DNA of 64,000 nt from Pedobacter sp. D749 (GTDB lineage: Bacteria; Bacteroidota; Bacteroidia; Sphingobacteriales; Sphingobacteriaceae): the NCBI RefSeq assembly GCF_019317285.1, contig NZ_CP079218.1, positions 5,518,001 to 5,582,000 on the forward strand. Reading direction: 5' to 3'. The notes under the pieces are model-generated. The model was not told the DNA's origin and made no database searches. It saw only the letters and a program-made list of their open reading frames with translations. This document shows positions 28,201-35,739 of the stretch, piece by piece. The position numbers and the translations under genes are program-made. The stretch's first letter is position 1. Each line of letters opens with the position of its first letter.

Positions 28201-28295
28201 ACAAAGGTGTTAGCGGGGTTCCTTCTGCCGGGATAGATTATACGGCTTATCCAACAGCAAGGACCTTCAATTTTGGTGTTAATTTTTCCCTTTAA
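25269..28295 (+). CDS. SusC/RagA-family TonB-linked outer-membrane protein
   Basis: TonB-dependent importer of oligomers, 1008 residues. A signal segment ends AAFAQ; then CarboxypepD_reg (ITVKGMIYDTDKTPLAGATL), the SusC box LEAVVVIGYASVRKNDLTGA, a plug with PLYVVDGV and DIESMEILKDASATAIYGSR, and a barrel ending in a Phe-containing C-terminus (FNFGVNFSL). It works with the SusD lipoprotein encoded 18 bp downstream. The substrate is unknown; the convergent trehalase hints at alpha-glucosides. No anti-sigma/ECF pair or hybrid sensor is adjacent. Confidence 0.95.
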   Translation: MNITLPGNWSVLSLKQKLYSLKKLISLSLLILLSSTAAFAQITVKGMIYDTDKTPLAGATLQITGTNTRTQSDAEGKYQITAPNGTSRLTVSFVGYESQTVSINNQTLLNITLSSLNNLEAVVVIGYASVRKNDLTGAATTVSAKDFNKGPLNAPDQLIQGKVAGVQMINNSGQPGGASTVRIRGNSAITGTGQPLYVVDGVALDGRSARPSTSAGIGTAPDGNPLNFINPADIESMEILKDASATAIYGSRAAYGVVLITTKRGKSGETKIDVSASAGVSNIAKRVDVLTGDEYRAALQKYSLTTGNFGNSVDALDAITRTAYNQNYSIGISGGTNGNTFRVSLGYQDQQGIIKTTDFKKYSAGFNGNFKFLESKKLGVDINMISNQYLESVAPITTDAGFTGSLISQALSWNPTQSFYNPDGSLFIDYGSTTINPLAALAANNDKSKVSTILGSVSPYYKITPWLEYRMLASVNYSAGIRRASTRSTLNLQGIQPSGTFLGGYASYSNNELITQQFTNTLNFNKEIASKLNLNAILGYEYSNFINKGATNTATGFGDIAADYTDAFQTTAPANRTFSTFNNPITELQSYFARAIFNYDNRYILTATFRADGSTKFGKSNRYGYFPSFAAAWDIRKESFMSDTQWLDQLKLRLGYGKTGNQDFPSGSAQLRYDFGNANGSPILTPINNENADLKWQSDKQANVGIDFGLFKNRLTGSLDYFNKKTNDLLFPQIAFSPAVGGNVPTWVNLPGQIINKGLELTLNGTIIDKDNFTWSLGGNATFINNKVQNINGIIKTGSLNGQGLSGVTTEVIQNGLPLFAMVTRQYNGLDASGFSQYTDDGFTAYYVGNPNPKVILGLSTNLRYKKFSFTANLNGSFGQDIYNNTANSVLAISNLGAQRNISAALVNSPIQESLANPIAASSRYIEKGNYLKLANATLNYNIGNIGKSIKSLNVYVNGQNLFVITKYTGFDPEVNVNKGVSGVPSAGIDYTAYPTARTFNFGVNFSL

Positions 28296-28313
28296 TCTTT
28301 TAACTATAATAAC

Positions 28314-29822
28314 ATGAAAAATAAATATATTTTCAGTTTCGCTGTGGTTGCCCTAAGTTTTTCAGGCTGTACCAAGCTGGATGAAAACCTGAATGGCCAG
28401 GTTGGTAGTGGAGCAGTATCATCAAATAATGTTGCCGGGGTATTGGGTGCTACATACGCCGCAATGATCGGTCCTTACCAGGCACCATGGAATTGGGCTG
28501 CTTTGCAGGAAGTAACGTCTGACGAAATTATAGTGCCCACACGTGCAGGCGATTGGGACGACAATGGTGCATGGCGCGCATTACATTTACATAAATGGGC
28601 ACCAGATCATACCCGGATCTCGGATGTGTTCAGGGATTTAAATAGTATTTCTTATGTGGCTACAAGTGTTTTAAATGCAAGTCCAAATGCGGGGCAGGCC
28701 GCGCAGGCGCGTTTTTTACGTGCATTTGCCCAATTTTCTGTGCTGGATGGCTGGGGGCAGGTGCCTTATAGGGATCCCGGTGAAGGTGTTACCAAACCAT
28801 CCCGTGTAAGAAATGCAGCATATGAAATTACTTACCTCATTAGTGAGTTAACGGCAATAATTCCCGATCTGCCTGCCGGACCTGCAAATGTTGCCAATAA
28901 AAATGCGGCCAGAACACTTTTAATGAAACTTTACCTTAACAAAGGAGCTTTCCTGAACCGCAATACACCAACTTTTGATGCTGCAGATATGGCCAGGGTA
29001 ATTTCGCTTGCCGATGAAATAGCAGCCGGAGGTTATGTGCTCACGGCAAACTACTTTGATAATTTTGCCCCAACAAATGATGTGCTTTCAACTGAAAACA
29101 TTTTTACTGCACAAAATTTAGGTGGTGTAAATGGCAGCGATCTGGATGGTCAGTGGAAATGTACCACACACTATAACCAGGACCCGAGCGGTTACAACGG
29201 TTTTTCGACCCTATCAAACTTTTACGCAAAATTTGAAGCTGCTGATAAACGAAGAGGCGGATCTTATACTGGCCAAACCAATATTGCAGGTGTTAGGGTG
29301 GGGTTTTTAGTTGGTCAACAGGTAAACCAGAATGGGGTAGCCTTAAAAGATAGAAAAGGCAATCCATTGGCCTTTACGCCAGAGGTAAGCATTATAGAAA
29401 GAGACCCTAACCATTTGGAAGTGGCAGGTATCCGTGTGATCAAATATCCGATTGATTATGCCAACTCCGGATCTAAAAAACCTGATAACGACTGGGTTTA
29501 TTTCCGTTATGCCGACGTATTATTGATGAAAGCCGAAGCCCTGTTAAGAACATCGCAGCCAGCAGCTGCCTTAACCATTGTGAATTCGATCAGAACGGTT
29601 AGAGGTGCTTCAATTTTACCAAGTTTAACATTGGATATATTATTGGATGAGCGTGGCCGTGAGTTATATTGGGAGAGTTTTAGGAGACAGGATTTAATCC
29701 GTTTTGGTAAATTCCTTGCTGCATGGCAGGAAAAACCGGCAAGTGAAGCTAAATACTTACTTTTTCCTATCCCCGATAATCAGCTTGGTAATCCAAATCT
29801 TATACAAAATCCAGGATATTAA
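28314..29822 (+). CDS. SusD/RagB-family nutrient-binding lipoprotein
   Basis: A 502-residue surface lipoprotein; lipobox AVVALSFSGC near residue 19. SusD features include FLRAFAQFSVLDGWGQVPYR in the TPR-like helical region and the C-terminal RGRELYWESFRRQDLIRFGK, then LLFPIPDNQLGNPNLIQNPG. It forms the lid over the barrel of the SusC partner 18 bp upstream and delivers ligand. It ends at a strong bidirectional terminator shared with the convergent trehalase. Confidence 0.95.
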   Translation: MKNKYIFSFAVVALSFSGCTKLDENLNGQVGSGAVSSNNVAGVLGATYAAMIGPYQAPWNWAALQEVTSDEIIVPTRAGDWDDNGAWRALHLHKWAPDHTRISDVFRDLNSISYVATSVLNASPNAGQAAQARFLRAFAQFSVLDGWGQVPYRDPGEGVTKPSRVRNAAYEITYLISELTAIIPDLPAGPANVANKNAARTLLMKLYLNKGAFLNRNTPTFDAADMARVISLADEIAAGGYVLTANYFDNFAPTNDVLSTENIFTAQNLGGVNGSDLDGQWKCTTHYNQDPSGYNGFSTLSNFYAKFEAADKRRGGSYTGQTNIAGVRVGFLVGQQVNQNGVALKDRKGNPLAFTPEVSIIERDPNHLEVAGIRVIKYPIDYANSGSKKPDNDWVYFRYADVLLMKAEALLRTSQPAAALTIVNSIRTVRGASILPSLTLDILLDERGRELYWESFRRQDLIRFGKFLAAWQEKPASEAKYLLFPIPDNQLGNPNLIQNPGY

Positions 29823-29842
29823 AATTTAGTAGACATCGACGG

Positions 29843-29898
29843 GGCCTAACCCTTAACAGGTTAATTATTTCTGTTAAGGGTTAGGCCTCTTCTTTTTA
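29843..29898. terminator. Bidirectional terminator, SusD/trehalase
   Basis: A perfect 17-bp stem GGCCTAACCCTTAACAG/CTGTTAAGGGTTAGGCC with an 11-nt loop, then TCTTCTTTTT. Confidence 0.9.
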
Positions 29899-29954
29899 TT
29901 AAAACCGATAGTATTTATCAAAATGGATGAAAAGAGTAATTCTCATCTCAATAG

Positions 29955-31529
29955 TTATTTTTTCATCAGTTTTAAAAGTACACCATTTGTCCAGCCAAAA
30001 CCATCCTGTAGTGGATATTCGCCACCACCACCCTTACTGTCCGTTTCTACCACATTATACTTTTCCATTAATTTCCCGGTTTCTTTAAATACCGAAATAT
30101 TAAGGCTTATCCACCTTGTACTAATGGTATCAGCCAGTTTATCATAGCCATAATTGCGCAACCCAATAATGCTGATATATTGCAGCGGTGCCCATGCATT
30201 TGGCGCATCCCACTGTTGTTTTGTTGTGGTTAAGGTTGTAATTAAACCGCCGGTTTTAAAAAAATCCTTTGCTAACTTCTCTTTAACAGCTTTCGCCTGT
30301 TCGTTTGTTGCCAGCTTAAAATAAAGAGGAAAAGCTGCCGCAAGCGTAAGCTGATTGGATAAAGAGCGTTTTTTCCAGTTATAGTCGGTAAAAAAGCCCT
30401 GTTTTTTGTTCCAGAAATATTTAAGGATAGCAGTTTTACGCTTAAGCGCCTTTTTGGCAAATGCAGCGGCCTTTGCATTATTGCCCGCCTCTATGTTTGC
30501 CGCCGAAATTGTAGTTTCCAGATTGTACAACAATGTATTTAAATCAACAGGAAGCAGATCTGTAGTAATAATCTGGCTATAGTTTTTACCGTCGGCAAAC
30601 CACCTGCTGCTAAAATCCCAACCCGATTCTGCAGCAGAACGTACATTTCTCAGGAATGTGGATGGAACTTGCTTTGTTGATTTTGCTGCTTCAAAATCTT
30701 CCCTGTACGATTCTTCACGTGGCTGATCGCCGGCATCGTAATAGCGGTTTAAAATGGTGCCATCTGTTAATTTTACCACGTGGTTAATGGCTTTTCCGTT
30801 ACCTATATTACTGGCACCTTTCATCCAGAAATTGTACTCTTTCTCCAATGCATCCCTATAATCCCTAAGTTTTACATCCTTACTATGCTTTGTTAGCAGT
30901 TGAACCATAGCAGCAAAAAACGGGGGTTGCGAGCGTGTTAAGTAATACGTGCGGTTCCCATTCGGGATAAAACCATATTTATCGATAAGGAAAGCAAAAT
31001 TATCAACCATATCTTTTATGGTTTCTGTTTTATCTGCCTTTTGCAGGCCCAACATGGTGAAATAAGAATCCCAGTAATAAACTTCCCTAAAACGGCCACC
31101 CGGAACAATGTAGGGTTTTGGCAATGGCAGTAACGAAGTTTGATAAGTGGAAACCGTATCCGGATTTCTTTTTAAAACCGTCCACAACGTGTCTAAATGT
31201 TTTTCGATACCTGCATTGATATCCGAATGGTAAGCTGCGTGATGGTTTTCGGGCAGGCTAAAGTATTCGCTTACAAATGCTTTTAAATCAAAATTTTTGT
31301 CATTTTTGTGCGTGATATAAGCGTTCATGATTTCTGAAGGCTTCCTTTTTGGGATGGCATCCACGAAAGATTTACTATCAGGATAAATTCCTGCCATCTG
31401 AACTTGCTCAAATAAATTAGGATAGGTTTGCCTCGGACTCAATTCCTGCTGTGCAAATAACTGACAGGAAATAAATAATAACCAGGTAAGTACCATTATT
31501 TTAATGCACGGCAGGTTCTGACTTTTCAT
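29955..31529 (-). CDS. Secreted alpha,alpha-trehalase (GH37)
   Basis: Hydrolyses trehalose to two glucose molecules in the periplasm. The signal peptide IMVLTWLLFISCQLFAQ is clear. Both GH37 signatures are present: PGGRFREVYYWDSYFTMLGL and QWDAPNAWAPLQ; the C-terminal GGGGEYPLQDGFGWTNGV also matches. Length of 524 residues fits. It is convergent with the SusC/SusD pair and monocistronic here; a functional link to that pair is only inferred from position. Confidence 0.93.
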   Translation of the reverse strand: MKSQNLPCIKIMVLTWLLFISCQLFAQQELSPRQTYPNLFEQVQMAGIYPDSKSFVDAIPKRKPSEIMNAYITHKNDKNFDLKAFVSEYFSLPENHHAAYHSDINAGIEKHLDTLWTVLKRNPDTVSTYQTSLLPLPKPYIVPGGRFREVYYWDSYFTMLGLQKADKTETIKDMVDNFAFLIDKYGFIPNGNRTYYLTRSQPPFFAAMVQLLTKHSKDVKLRDYRDALEKEYNFWMKGASNIGNGKAINHVVKLTDGTILNRYYDAGDQPREESYREDFEAAKSTKQVPSTFLRNVRSAAESGWDFSSRWFADGKNYSQIITTDLLPVDLNTLLYNLETTISAANIEAGNNAKAAAFAKKALKRKTAILKYFWNKKQGFFTDYNWKKRSLSNQLTLAAAFPLYFKLATNEQAKAVKEKLAKDFFKTGGLITTLTTTKQQWDAPNAWAPLQYISIIGLRNYGYDKLADTISTRWISLNISVFKETGKLMEKYNVVETDSKGGGGEYPLQDGFGWTNGVLLKLMKK

Positions 31530-31666
31530 ATGGCTGGTGTTCTTAATAAGAATTAATTATCATAAAAATATCTCTTTTTTGACATAATCAGGTGAAAAGA
31601 ATCTATCTGGATCTTATTAGCAAACAAAGATTAACTTACATTCGTTTTAATTATTAAACAACTTTC

Positions 31667-32338
31667 ATGGGAAAAACCAGAGATCAAAATAATGTTATCA
31701 TTACCGGTGCTACTGGAATGGTTGGAGAAGGGGTATTGATGCAATGCTTAAATAGCCCTGAAATAGATGGGGTTTTAGTCATCAATCGCAAACCTTCTGG
31801 TTATAGCCATGCAAAGCTGAAAGAGATTATCCATCCTGATTTTTTCGATTTCTCGGCGATAGAAAGTCAGCTGATTGGTTATAATGCCTGTTTCTTCTGT
31901 TTGGGCATTACTTCAGTAGGCGCTGATCAGGAAACCTATTATAAAATGACTTATACACTTACCATGCATGTTGCACAAACGTTGAGCAAACTCAATAGCG
32001 ATATGACTTTTTGTTATGTTTCTGGTGGAGGAACCAATGCGCATAGCCGTTTGAAATGGGCACAGGTAAAAGGCAAAACGGAAAGCGATTTAACAAAATT
32101 ACCTTTTGAACAGGTGTTTAATTTCCGTCCGGGTTTTATCAAGCCATTGCCAGGTCAGAAATATGCACATAAATTTTATACCTATATCAATTGGTTATTT
32201 CCGCTTGGAAGGGCTGTTTATCCAGGTGGATTTTGCACAATGGCTGAACTGGGCGATGCGATGATCAATACTTTGAGCCACACTAATGAGCGGCGGATTT
32301 TAGAAGGGAAAGACATCATTGCCTTATCAAAAGAATAA
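31667..32338 (+). CDS. NAD(P)-binding Rossmann-fold protein (atypical SDR)
   Basis: A 223-residue cytosolic protein. The N-terminal ITGATGMVGEGVLMQCLNS is an extended-SDR glycine motif (GATGMVG), followed by the dinucleotide-binding strand VLVINRK. The catalytic YxxxK is not obvious. It resembles epimerase/HTATIP2-like oxidoreductases of unknown substrate. It stands alone and its stop codon overlaps the terminator stem. Confidence 0.75.
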   Translation: MGKTRDQNNVIITGATGMVGEGVLMQCLNSPEIDGVLVINRKPSGYSHAKLKEIIHPDFFDFSAIESQLIGYNACFFCLGITSVGADQETYYKMTYTLTMHVAQTLSKLNSDMTFCYVSGGGTNAHSRLKWAQVKGKTESDLTKLPFEQVFNFRPGFIKPLPGQKYAHKFYTYINWLFPLGRAVYPGGFCTMAELGDAMINTLSHTNERRILEGKDIIALSKE

Positions 32339-32372
32339 GCCCGGGCGCTACAATGTGCTCCCGGGCTTATTA
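32337..32372. terminator. Terminator after the Rossmann protein
   Basis: The stem AAGCCCGGG/CCCGGGCTT (9 bp, 14-nt loop) begins within the TAA stop codon. The T-rich flank is weak. Confidence 0.75.
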
Positions 32373-32425
32373 ATTATCAGCCCCTTACAGATCGGTTTAG
32401 GTTTGTTTATTGTTTTTAGCAAATT

Positions 32426-33184
32426 TTAATATAATACAGCAGTGGCATCTTTATCTTTTTGTGATAATACCGTGGCACCTGAGCCACATTGGCCGCCATT
32501 CATGATCGACGATGCATCGGTTCCGGTTACGCCAGGTACATTTGTTGCACTTGATTCACCGATAGCTGACCAGTTAGTATGTCTGAATGAGATACAGTGA
32601 CCAAACTCGTGACAAATTGTTCTGGCACGTTGTGCAAAAGAATTACCGGCAATGTAATTTTTATTGATTTTAACCAAAGCACCTGCACTTCCTCCCGAAG
32701 GGAACTGTCCCTGGCCACAAACACCATTTCCTAAATTTTCATTTTTGATCAGAATGTCGTAAGGTGCTGTTGTTACAACGCTAAAGCGTAAGGTCGAATT
32801 TGGAACAGCATTCCATTGGGCAATGGCACTATTGATCTCACTGCTCATAGAGGTCATAGATGCATCTACAAAAATCCTGATATTTAATTTTTTCGTTGCA
32901 TTTACGATGCTTCCGGTATAATACTGTTCGGTTTTTAGCCCCGTATTTGCAGGAATTTCCATGTTTTTAGGGAATATAATATCTTCCTCAACAACATATT
33001 CATTTCCATTATCAACAATACTCGATTCAGGGAAGCCTAAATTTTTAATGTGCTGTAAAACCTCATCGGTGTTTTTTACAGTTTCTTGTGGTTCTGGTGT
33101 TAATGTTTCCTGGTTTTTTTTACATGCTGCAACTACTACTGCAACCATCGCTACGATCGCGATTCTTTTTAGGTTTTTTTTCAT
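32426..33184 (-). CDS. M57-type (HEIGH-like) zinc metalloprotease, lipoprotein
   Basis: A 252-residue predicted lipoprotein; the signal sequence MKKNLKRIAIVAMVAVVVAA is followed by the lipid-modified Cys. The zinc site is CHEFGHCISFRHTNW, an HExxHxxxxxH type motif. The C-terminal SIMNGGQCG holds a Met-turn candidate, so this is a metzincin-like protease of the M57 type. Substrates are unknown. It is transcribed alone; a palindrome lies 40 bp upstream of the start. Confidence 0.8.
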   Translation of the reverse strand: MKKNLKRIAIVAMVAVVVAACKKNQETLTPEPQETVKNTDEVLQHIKNLGFPESSIVDNGNEYVVEEDIIFPKNMEIPANTGLKTEQYYTGSIVNATKKLNIRIFVDASMTSMSSEINSAIAQWNAVPNSTLRFSVVTTAPYDILIKNENLGNGVCGQGQFPSGGSAGALVKINKNYIAGNSFAQRARTICHEFGHCISFRHTNWSAIGESSATNVPGVTGTDASSIMNGGQCGSGATVLSQKDKDATAVLY

Positions 33185-33493
33185 GGGATATAGGTTAGTT
33201 AATCCTTAAGAGCTGATGAAACAAATGTAACAGAACATGTTACATTATTTTTTACCTGTAGGGTAATTTTACACCAAGACTTAACCAATATGCTTTGTAA
33301 TGTTTTAAAGCTGTATTTGTATTTAAAAATTTACACAAACAGTCTGTTTTACGGGTGTTTCTTTGATTTAAATTAAAGTTTTAAAGAAGATGAATAGTTA
33401 ATTCCATATCGCTCACTAATTAAAAAAGGGCACTACCAGTTTTATTCTTCTTACCTTACCGAATTATGGCCAGAAAGGCCCAAATTTTATAGT
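33185..33493. other. Intergenic region between the M57 protease and an orphan ORF
   Basis: 309 bp of divergent promoter space. Apart from the palindrome at 33224-33246 I see no gene, repeat or RNA. Confidence 0.4.
33224..33246. promoter_or_regulatory. Palindromic operator candidate upstream of the M57 protease
   Basis: AATGTAACA-GAACA-TGTTACATT has perfect 9-bp arms and a 5-bp spacer, 40 bp before the start codon. Its shape is that of a dimeric regulator site; a terminator is less likely because no gene ends nearby. Confidence 0.45.
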
Positions 33494-33811
33494 ATGCAAA
33501 ATGAGAGTATAGCCTTACAGGCGAAAGTGTTTTTATATCATTTAAATAATGCTAACAACGAAAATGGTTTTCGGGCTACAGAATCGTGGAAATTTAGCCA
33601 GGTAAATGAGGAGGGAAAGGCCGCAATCGAGCACGATTTCTTTCCTACAGTTTCTTTTCATGTAGATCCCAAAAAGATACACGATTTTACAGCCAGTGTA
33701 TTATCGCAGCTCAAAGAGCAGCCCAAAGTTAATGTGCCCGATCTTAATGTTAGTATCCAAACCGGGTCTGAATATTTTATTGCCTTTTCTCCTAATAGGG
33801 TGATTAGATAA
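33494..33811 (+). CDS. Hypothetical protein, 105 residues
   Basis: A small soluble protein without a recognised domain, signal peptide or membrane segment. It includes SQVNEEGKAAIEHDFFPTVS and a C-terminal SEYFIAFSPNRVIR. The start is an ATG with an A-rich leader. It lies 220 bp before the tail-collar gene, probably in a separate transcript. The balanced composition suggests it is real. Confidence 0.5.
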   Translation: MQNESIALQAKVFLYHLNNANNENGFRATESWKFSQVNEEGKAAIEHDFFPTVSFHVDPKKIHDFTASVLSQLKEQPKVNVPDLNVSIQTGSEYFIAFSPNRVIR

Positions 33812-34030
33812 GATTGGTATTGCTTAAAGTAGATTAGCGCATTCTTTTAAAGAATATATCTTCAATTGGAGGAAATTTAGCTGGTGAATAATATTTTCAG
33901 CTAAGTTTTTACGCTATTATAATTTAGGAATAACCGGTGCACTCACGACGGATTATAATCTTTATAATGTAATGGCGAAATAAGAATTATTTTATTTATT
34001 TAGTAGTATAAAACAATAAATAAAAACGCT

Positions 34031-34270
34031 ATGAATTTAATGCTAGGGGCAATAACCCTTTTTGCCGGCGATTATGCGCCTGTAGGGTTTGCGATATGTG
34101 ATGGCTCGCTGCTATCAATCACTAAAAATACGATGTTGTTTTCTATCCTCAAAACAAGGTATGGCGGCGATGGCAGGTCGAATTTTGCCCTGCCTAAACT
34201 TCCGTCGGTAGAAGGTGCAATATATATCATTGCTACAGAGGGCTATTATCCCGCACATCCCATGGATTAG
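34031..34270 (+). CDS. Minimal phage-tail-collar-domain protein
   Basis: A 79-residue protein nearly all of which is the tail-collar domain: LGAITLFAGDYAPVGFAICD, then GSLLSITKNTMLFSILKTRY, GGDGRSNFALPKLP and the closing YIIATEGYYPAH. Typical collar (MdpB-type) proteins are about 170-180 residues with a glycine/histidine-rich middle after FALPDLR; here that middle is absent. No phage genes are nearby. The role is unknown. It ends at a strong terminator. Confidence 0.8.
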   Translation: MNLMLGAITLFAGDYAPVGFAICDGSLLSITKNTMLFSILKTRYGGDGRSNFALPKLPSVEGAIYIIATEGYYPAHPMD

Positions 34271-34288
34271 AAATTTATGATTTAACAA

Positions 34289-34322
34289 AAAAGGTGATGA
34301 TCTTGCAAGATCATCACCTTTT
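34289..34322. terminator. Bidirectional terminator
   Basis: A perfect 34-bp palindrome with 17-nt arms, AAAAGGTGATGATCTTG and its complement, and A/T ends. It lies between the collar gene and the convergent 59-residue gene. Confidence 0.9.
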
Positions 34323-34324
34323 CA

Positions 34325-34504
34325 TTATTTCTTATTATCGTATTTCCGCTGGTTGTCCTTGTTCGAAGTCTGATCAGATCGTTGTCCGCCGCCGTTGGTA
34401 ATGCCCTGGATTTTTTTATCCGTTTTAACATCATGATTTGCCCGATCTGCTATTGAACTGCCCTGAACTGTGGGGTTGTTTTTTGGTGTGCCCGTATTTT
34501 TCAT
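34325..34504 (-). CDS. Small hydrophilic hypothetical protein, 59 residues
   Basis: A minus-strand ATG at 34504 and stop at 34325 give MKNTGTPKNNPTVQGSSIAD, then RANHDVKTDKKIQGITNGGG and a Lys/Asn/Gln-rich tail. It has no signal peptide and a composition suggesting a disordered or stress-type protein. Support is the clean frame, the ATG behind an A-rich leader and the shared terminator immediately downstream. No function can be assigned. Confidence 0.5.
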   Translation of the reverse strand: MKNTGTPKNNPTVQGSSIADRANHDVKTDKKIQGITNGGGQRSDQTSNKDNQRKYDNKK

Positions 34505-34603
34505 AATTATAAAATTTAGTGAATAATATTACAGAACGCTACATTAACAACCAATCTGGTGCGGGATATGTTTTGATTTTTTTGAGTTATTACTTCAATT
34601 AAT

Positions 34604-34688
34604 CGTCATTTCGAACAGAATGCATTGCAGCCGAGAAATCTAAGAAGAATAGATCTCTCCATTTCGCTACGCTTCAGTCGAGATGACG
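34604..34688. repeat. Dispersed CGTCAT...ATGACG palindromic element
   Basis: Bounded by CGTCATTTCGA and TCGAGATGACG. Internal GCCGAGAAATCT and the CGCTACGCTTCAGTC block resemble 37598-37690 and shorter fragments near 6088-6117 and 40341-40368. Confidence 0.65.
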
Positions 34689-34759
34689 AAGATTTGAAAG
34701 GCATACGTGACCAATGTAAATCACCAATGAACCAATGGCTACTGAACGAATGAACAACT

Positions 34760-35461
34760 TTAGTACAACAAAAATATAGTTGGCTGTTTATGCAAGTCTA
34801 TTTCCTCTTTTCGCCAGTTGTAAACACTTTGGGTCTTAATAAATTCATCTGCTGCGGTAAGGTTGCTAGCTACACACACTTGTGTATTGGGTTTGCAGCT
34901 TTTCAGCACTTCTTCAAAAAGCTGGTTATTGCGGAAAGGTGTTTCGATGAATATCTGTGTTTGTTTATAGCGGCTTGCCGATAAATCCAGGTCTTTAATC
35001 CTTTTGGTGCGTTGCTCTTTATCGATTGGCAAATAACCCCAAAAGGCGAAACTTTGTCCGTTAAAACCTGAAGCCATTAAAGCTAACAAAATTGAACTTG
35101 GTCCTACCAATGGTACCACTTTAATACCGCGTTTATGTGCTTCGGCAACAATATCGGCTCCTGGATCGGCAATGCCAGGGCAACCTGCTTCGCTCATCAA
35201 ACCTACATCTTTTCCGGCATTAAGCTCCACAAAAAACTGACCTAAATCGGTACGGTTATGTTTTCCATAATCGTGTACGATCAGATCTTTTTGAGGGGTT
35301 TTTAATCCAGCCTCCTTTAAAAACTTACGGGCTGTTTTACTGTTTTCTACAATGTAGGTGTCAATCTGGTTAATGGTATCAACCAAATAAGGGGTAAACG
35401 TTTTGTGTGCTACCTCTTCAGCCAATGGTACGGGAATAAGGTATAAAGTGCCTTTTTGCAT
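34760..35461 (-). CDS. RsmI-like SAM-dependent methyltransferase (tetrapyrrole-methylase fold)
   Basis: A 233-residue member of the RsmI/YraL family, whose E. coli member 2'-O-methylates C1402 of 16S rRNA. Family signatures: GLMSEAGCPGIADPGADIV and VVPLVGPSSILLALMASGFN, then FAFWGYLP. The N-terminal YLIPVPLAE replaces the usual YVVATPIGN, marking the short Bacteroidota subfamily; rRNA methylation is therefore likely but not certain. Monocistronic. Confidence 0.85.
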   Translation of the reverse strand: MQKGTLYLIPVPLAEEVAHKTFTPYLVDTINQIDTYIVENSKTARKFLKEAGLKTPQKDLIVHDYGKHNRTDLGQFFVELNAGKDVGLMSEAGCPGIADPGADIVAEAHKRGIKVVPLVGPSSILLALMASGFNGQSFAFWGYLPIDKEQRTKRIKDLDLSASRYKQTQIFIETPFRNNQLFEEVLKSCKPNTQVCVASNLTAADEFIKTQSVYNWRKEEIDLHKQPTIFLLY

Positions 35462-35683
35462 GCTACAAAAATACTCACAATAAATAGAATTTAAGTTCTA
35501 AAGTTTGCGGTGCTCGCAATATAATCTCTTTTATAAGCAAAGGTGTAGCAAATTTTATTTCTAACTGACTAATTTTCTGCACAATTAAACTTCACTTAAA
35601 ACGTTAAATATTAGTTAAATATGCCCTGCAACGCAATATTTGAAGGAAAACGCTAAAACTATGCTTGCATATTAAACCTTCTG

Positions 35684-35691
35684 TAATTTTG
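35684..35691 (+). promoter_or_regulatory. -7 promoter element TAATTTTG for the DUF6600 gene
   Basis: Exact TAnnTTTG match with a TTG at 35665-35667, 16 bp upstream, and the start codon 48 bp downstream. Confidence 0.6.
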
Positions 35692-35739
35692 GTTCTCTAA
35701 TTGATACACACACGTTAGGTTATTAAAATAAACACACAA

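Noticed and set aside
34031..34270. Prophage remnant
   Set aside because: Only a single collar-domain protein; no capsid, terminase, portal or integrase nearby.
35466..35473. TATTTTTG promoter element on the minus strand for the RsmI-like gene
   Set aside because: It lies only 5 bp from the start codon, so the transcript would begin at or after the ATG; probably chance in AT-rich DNA.
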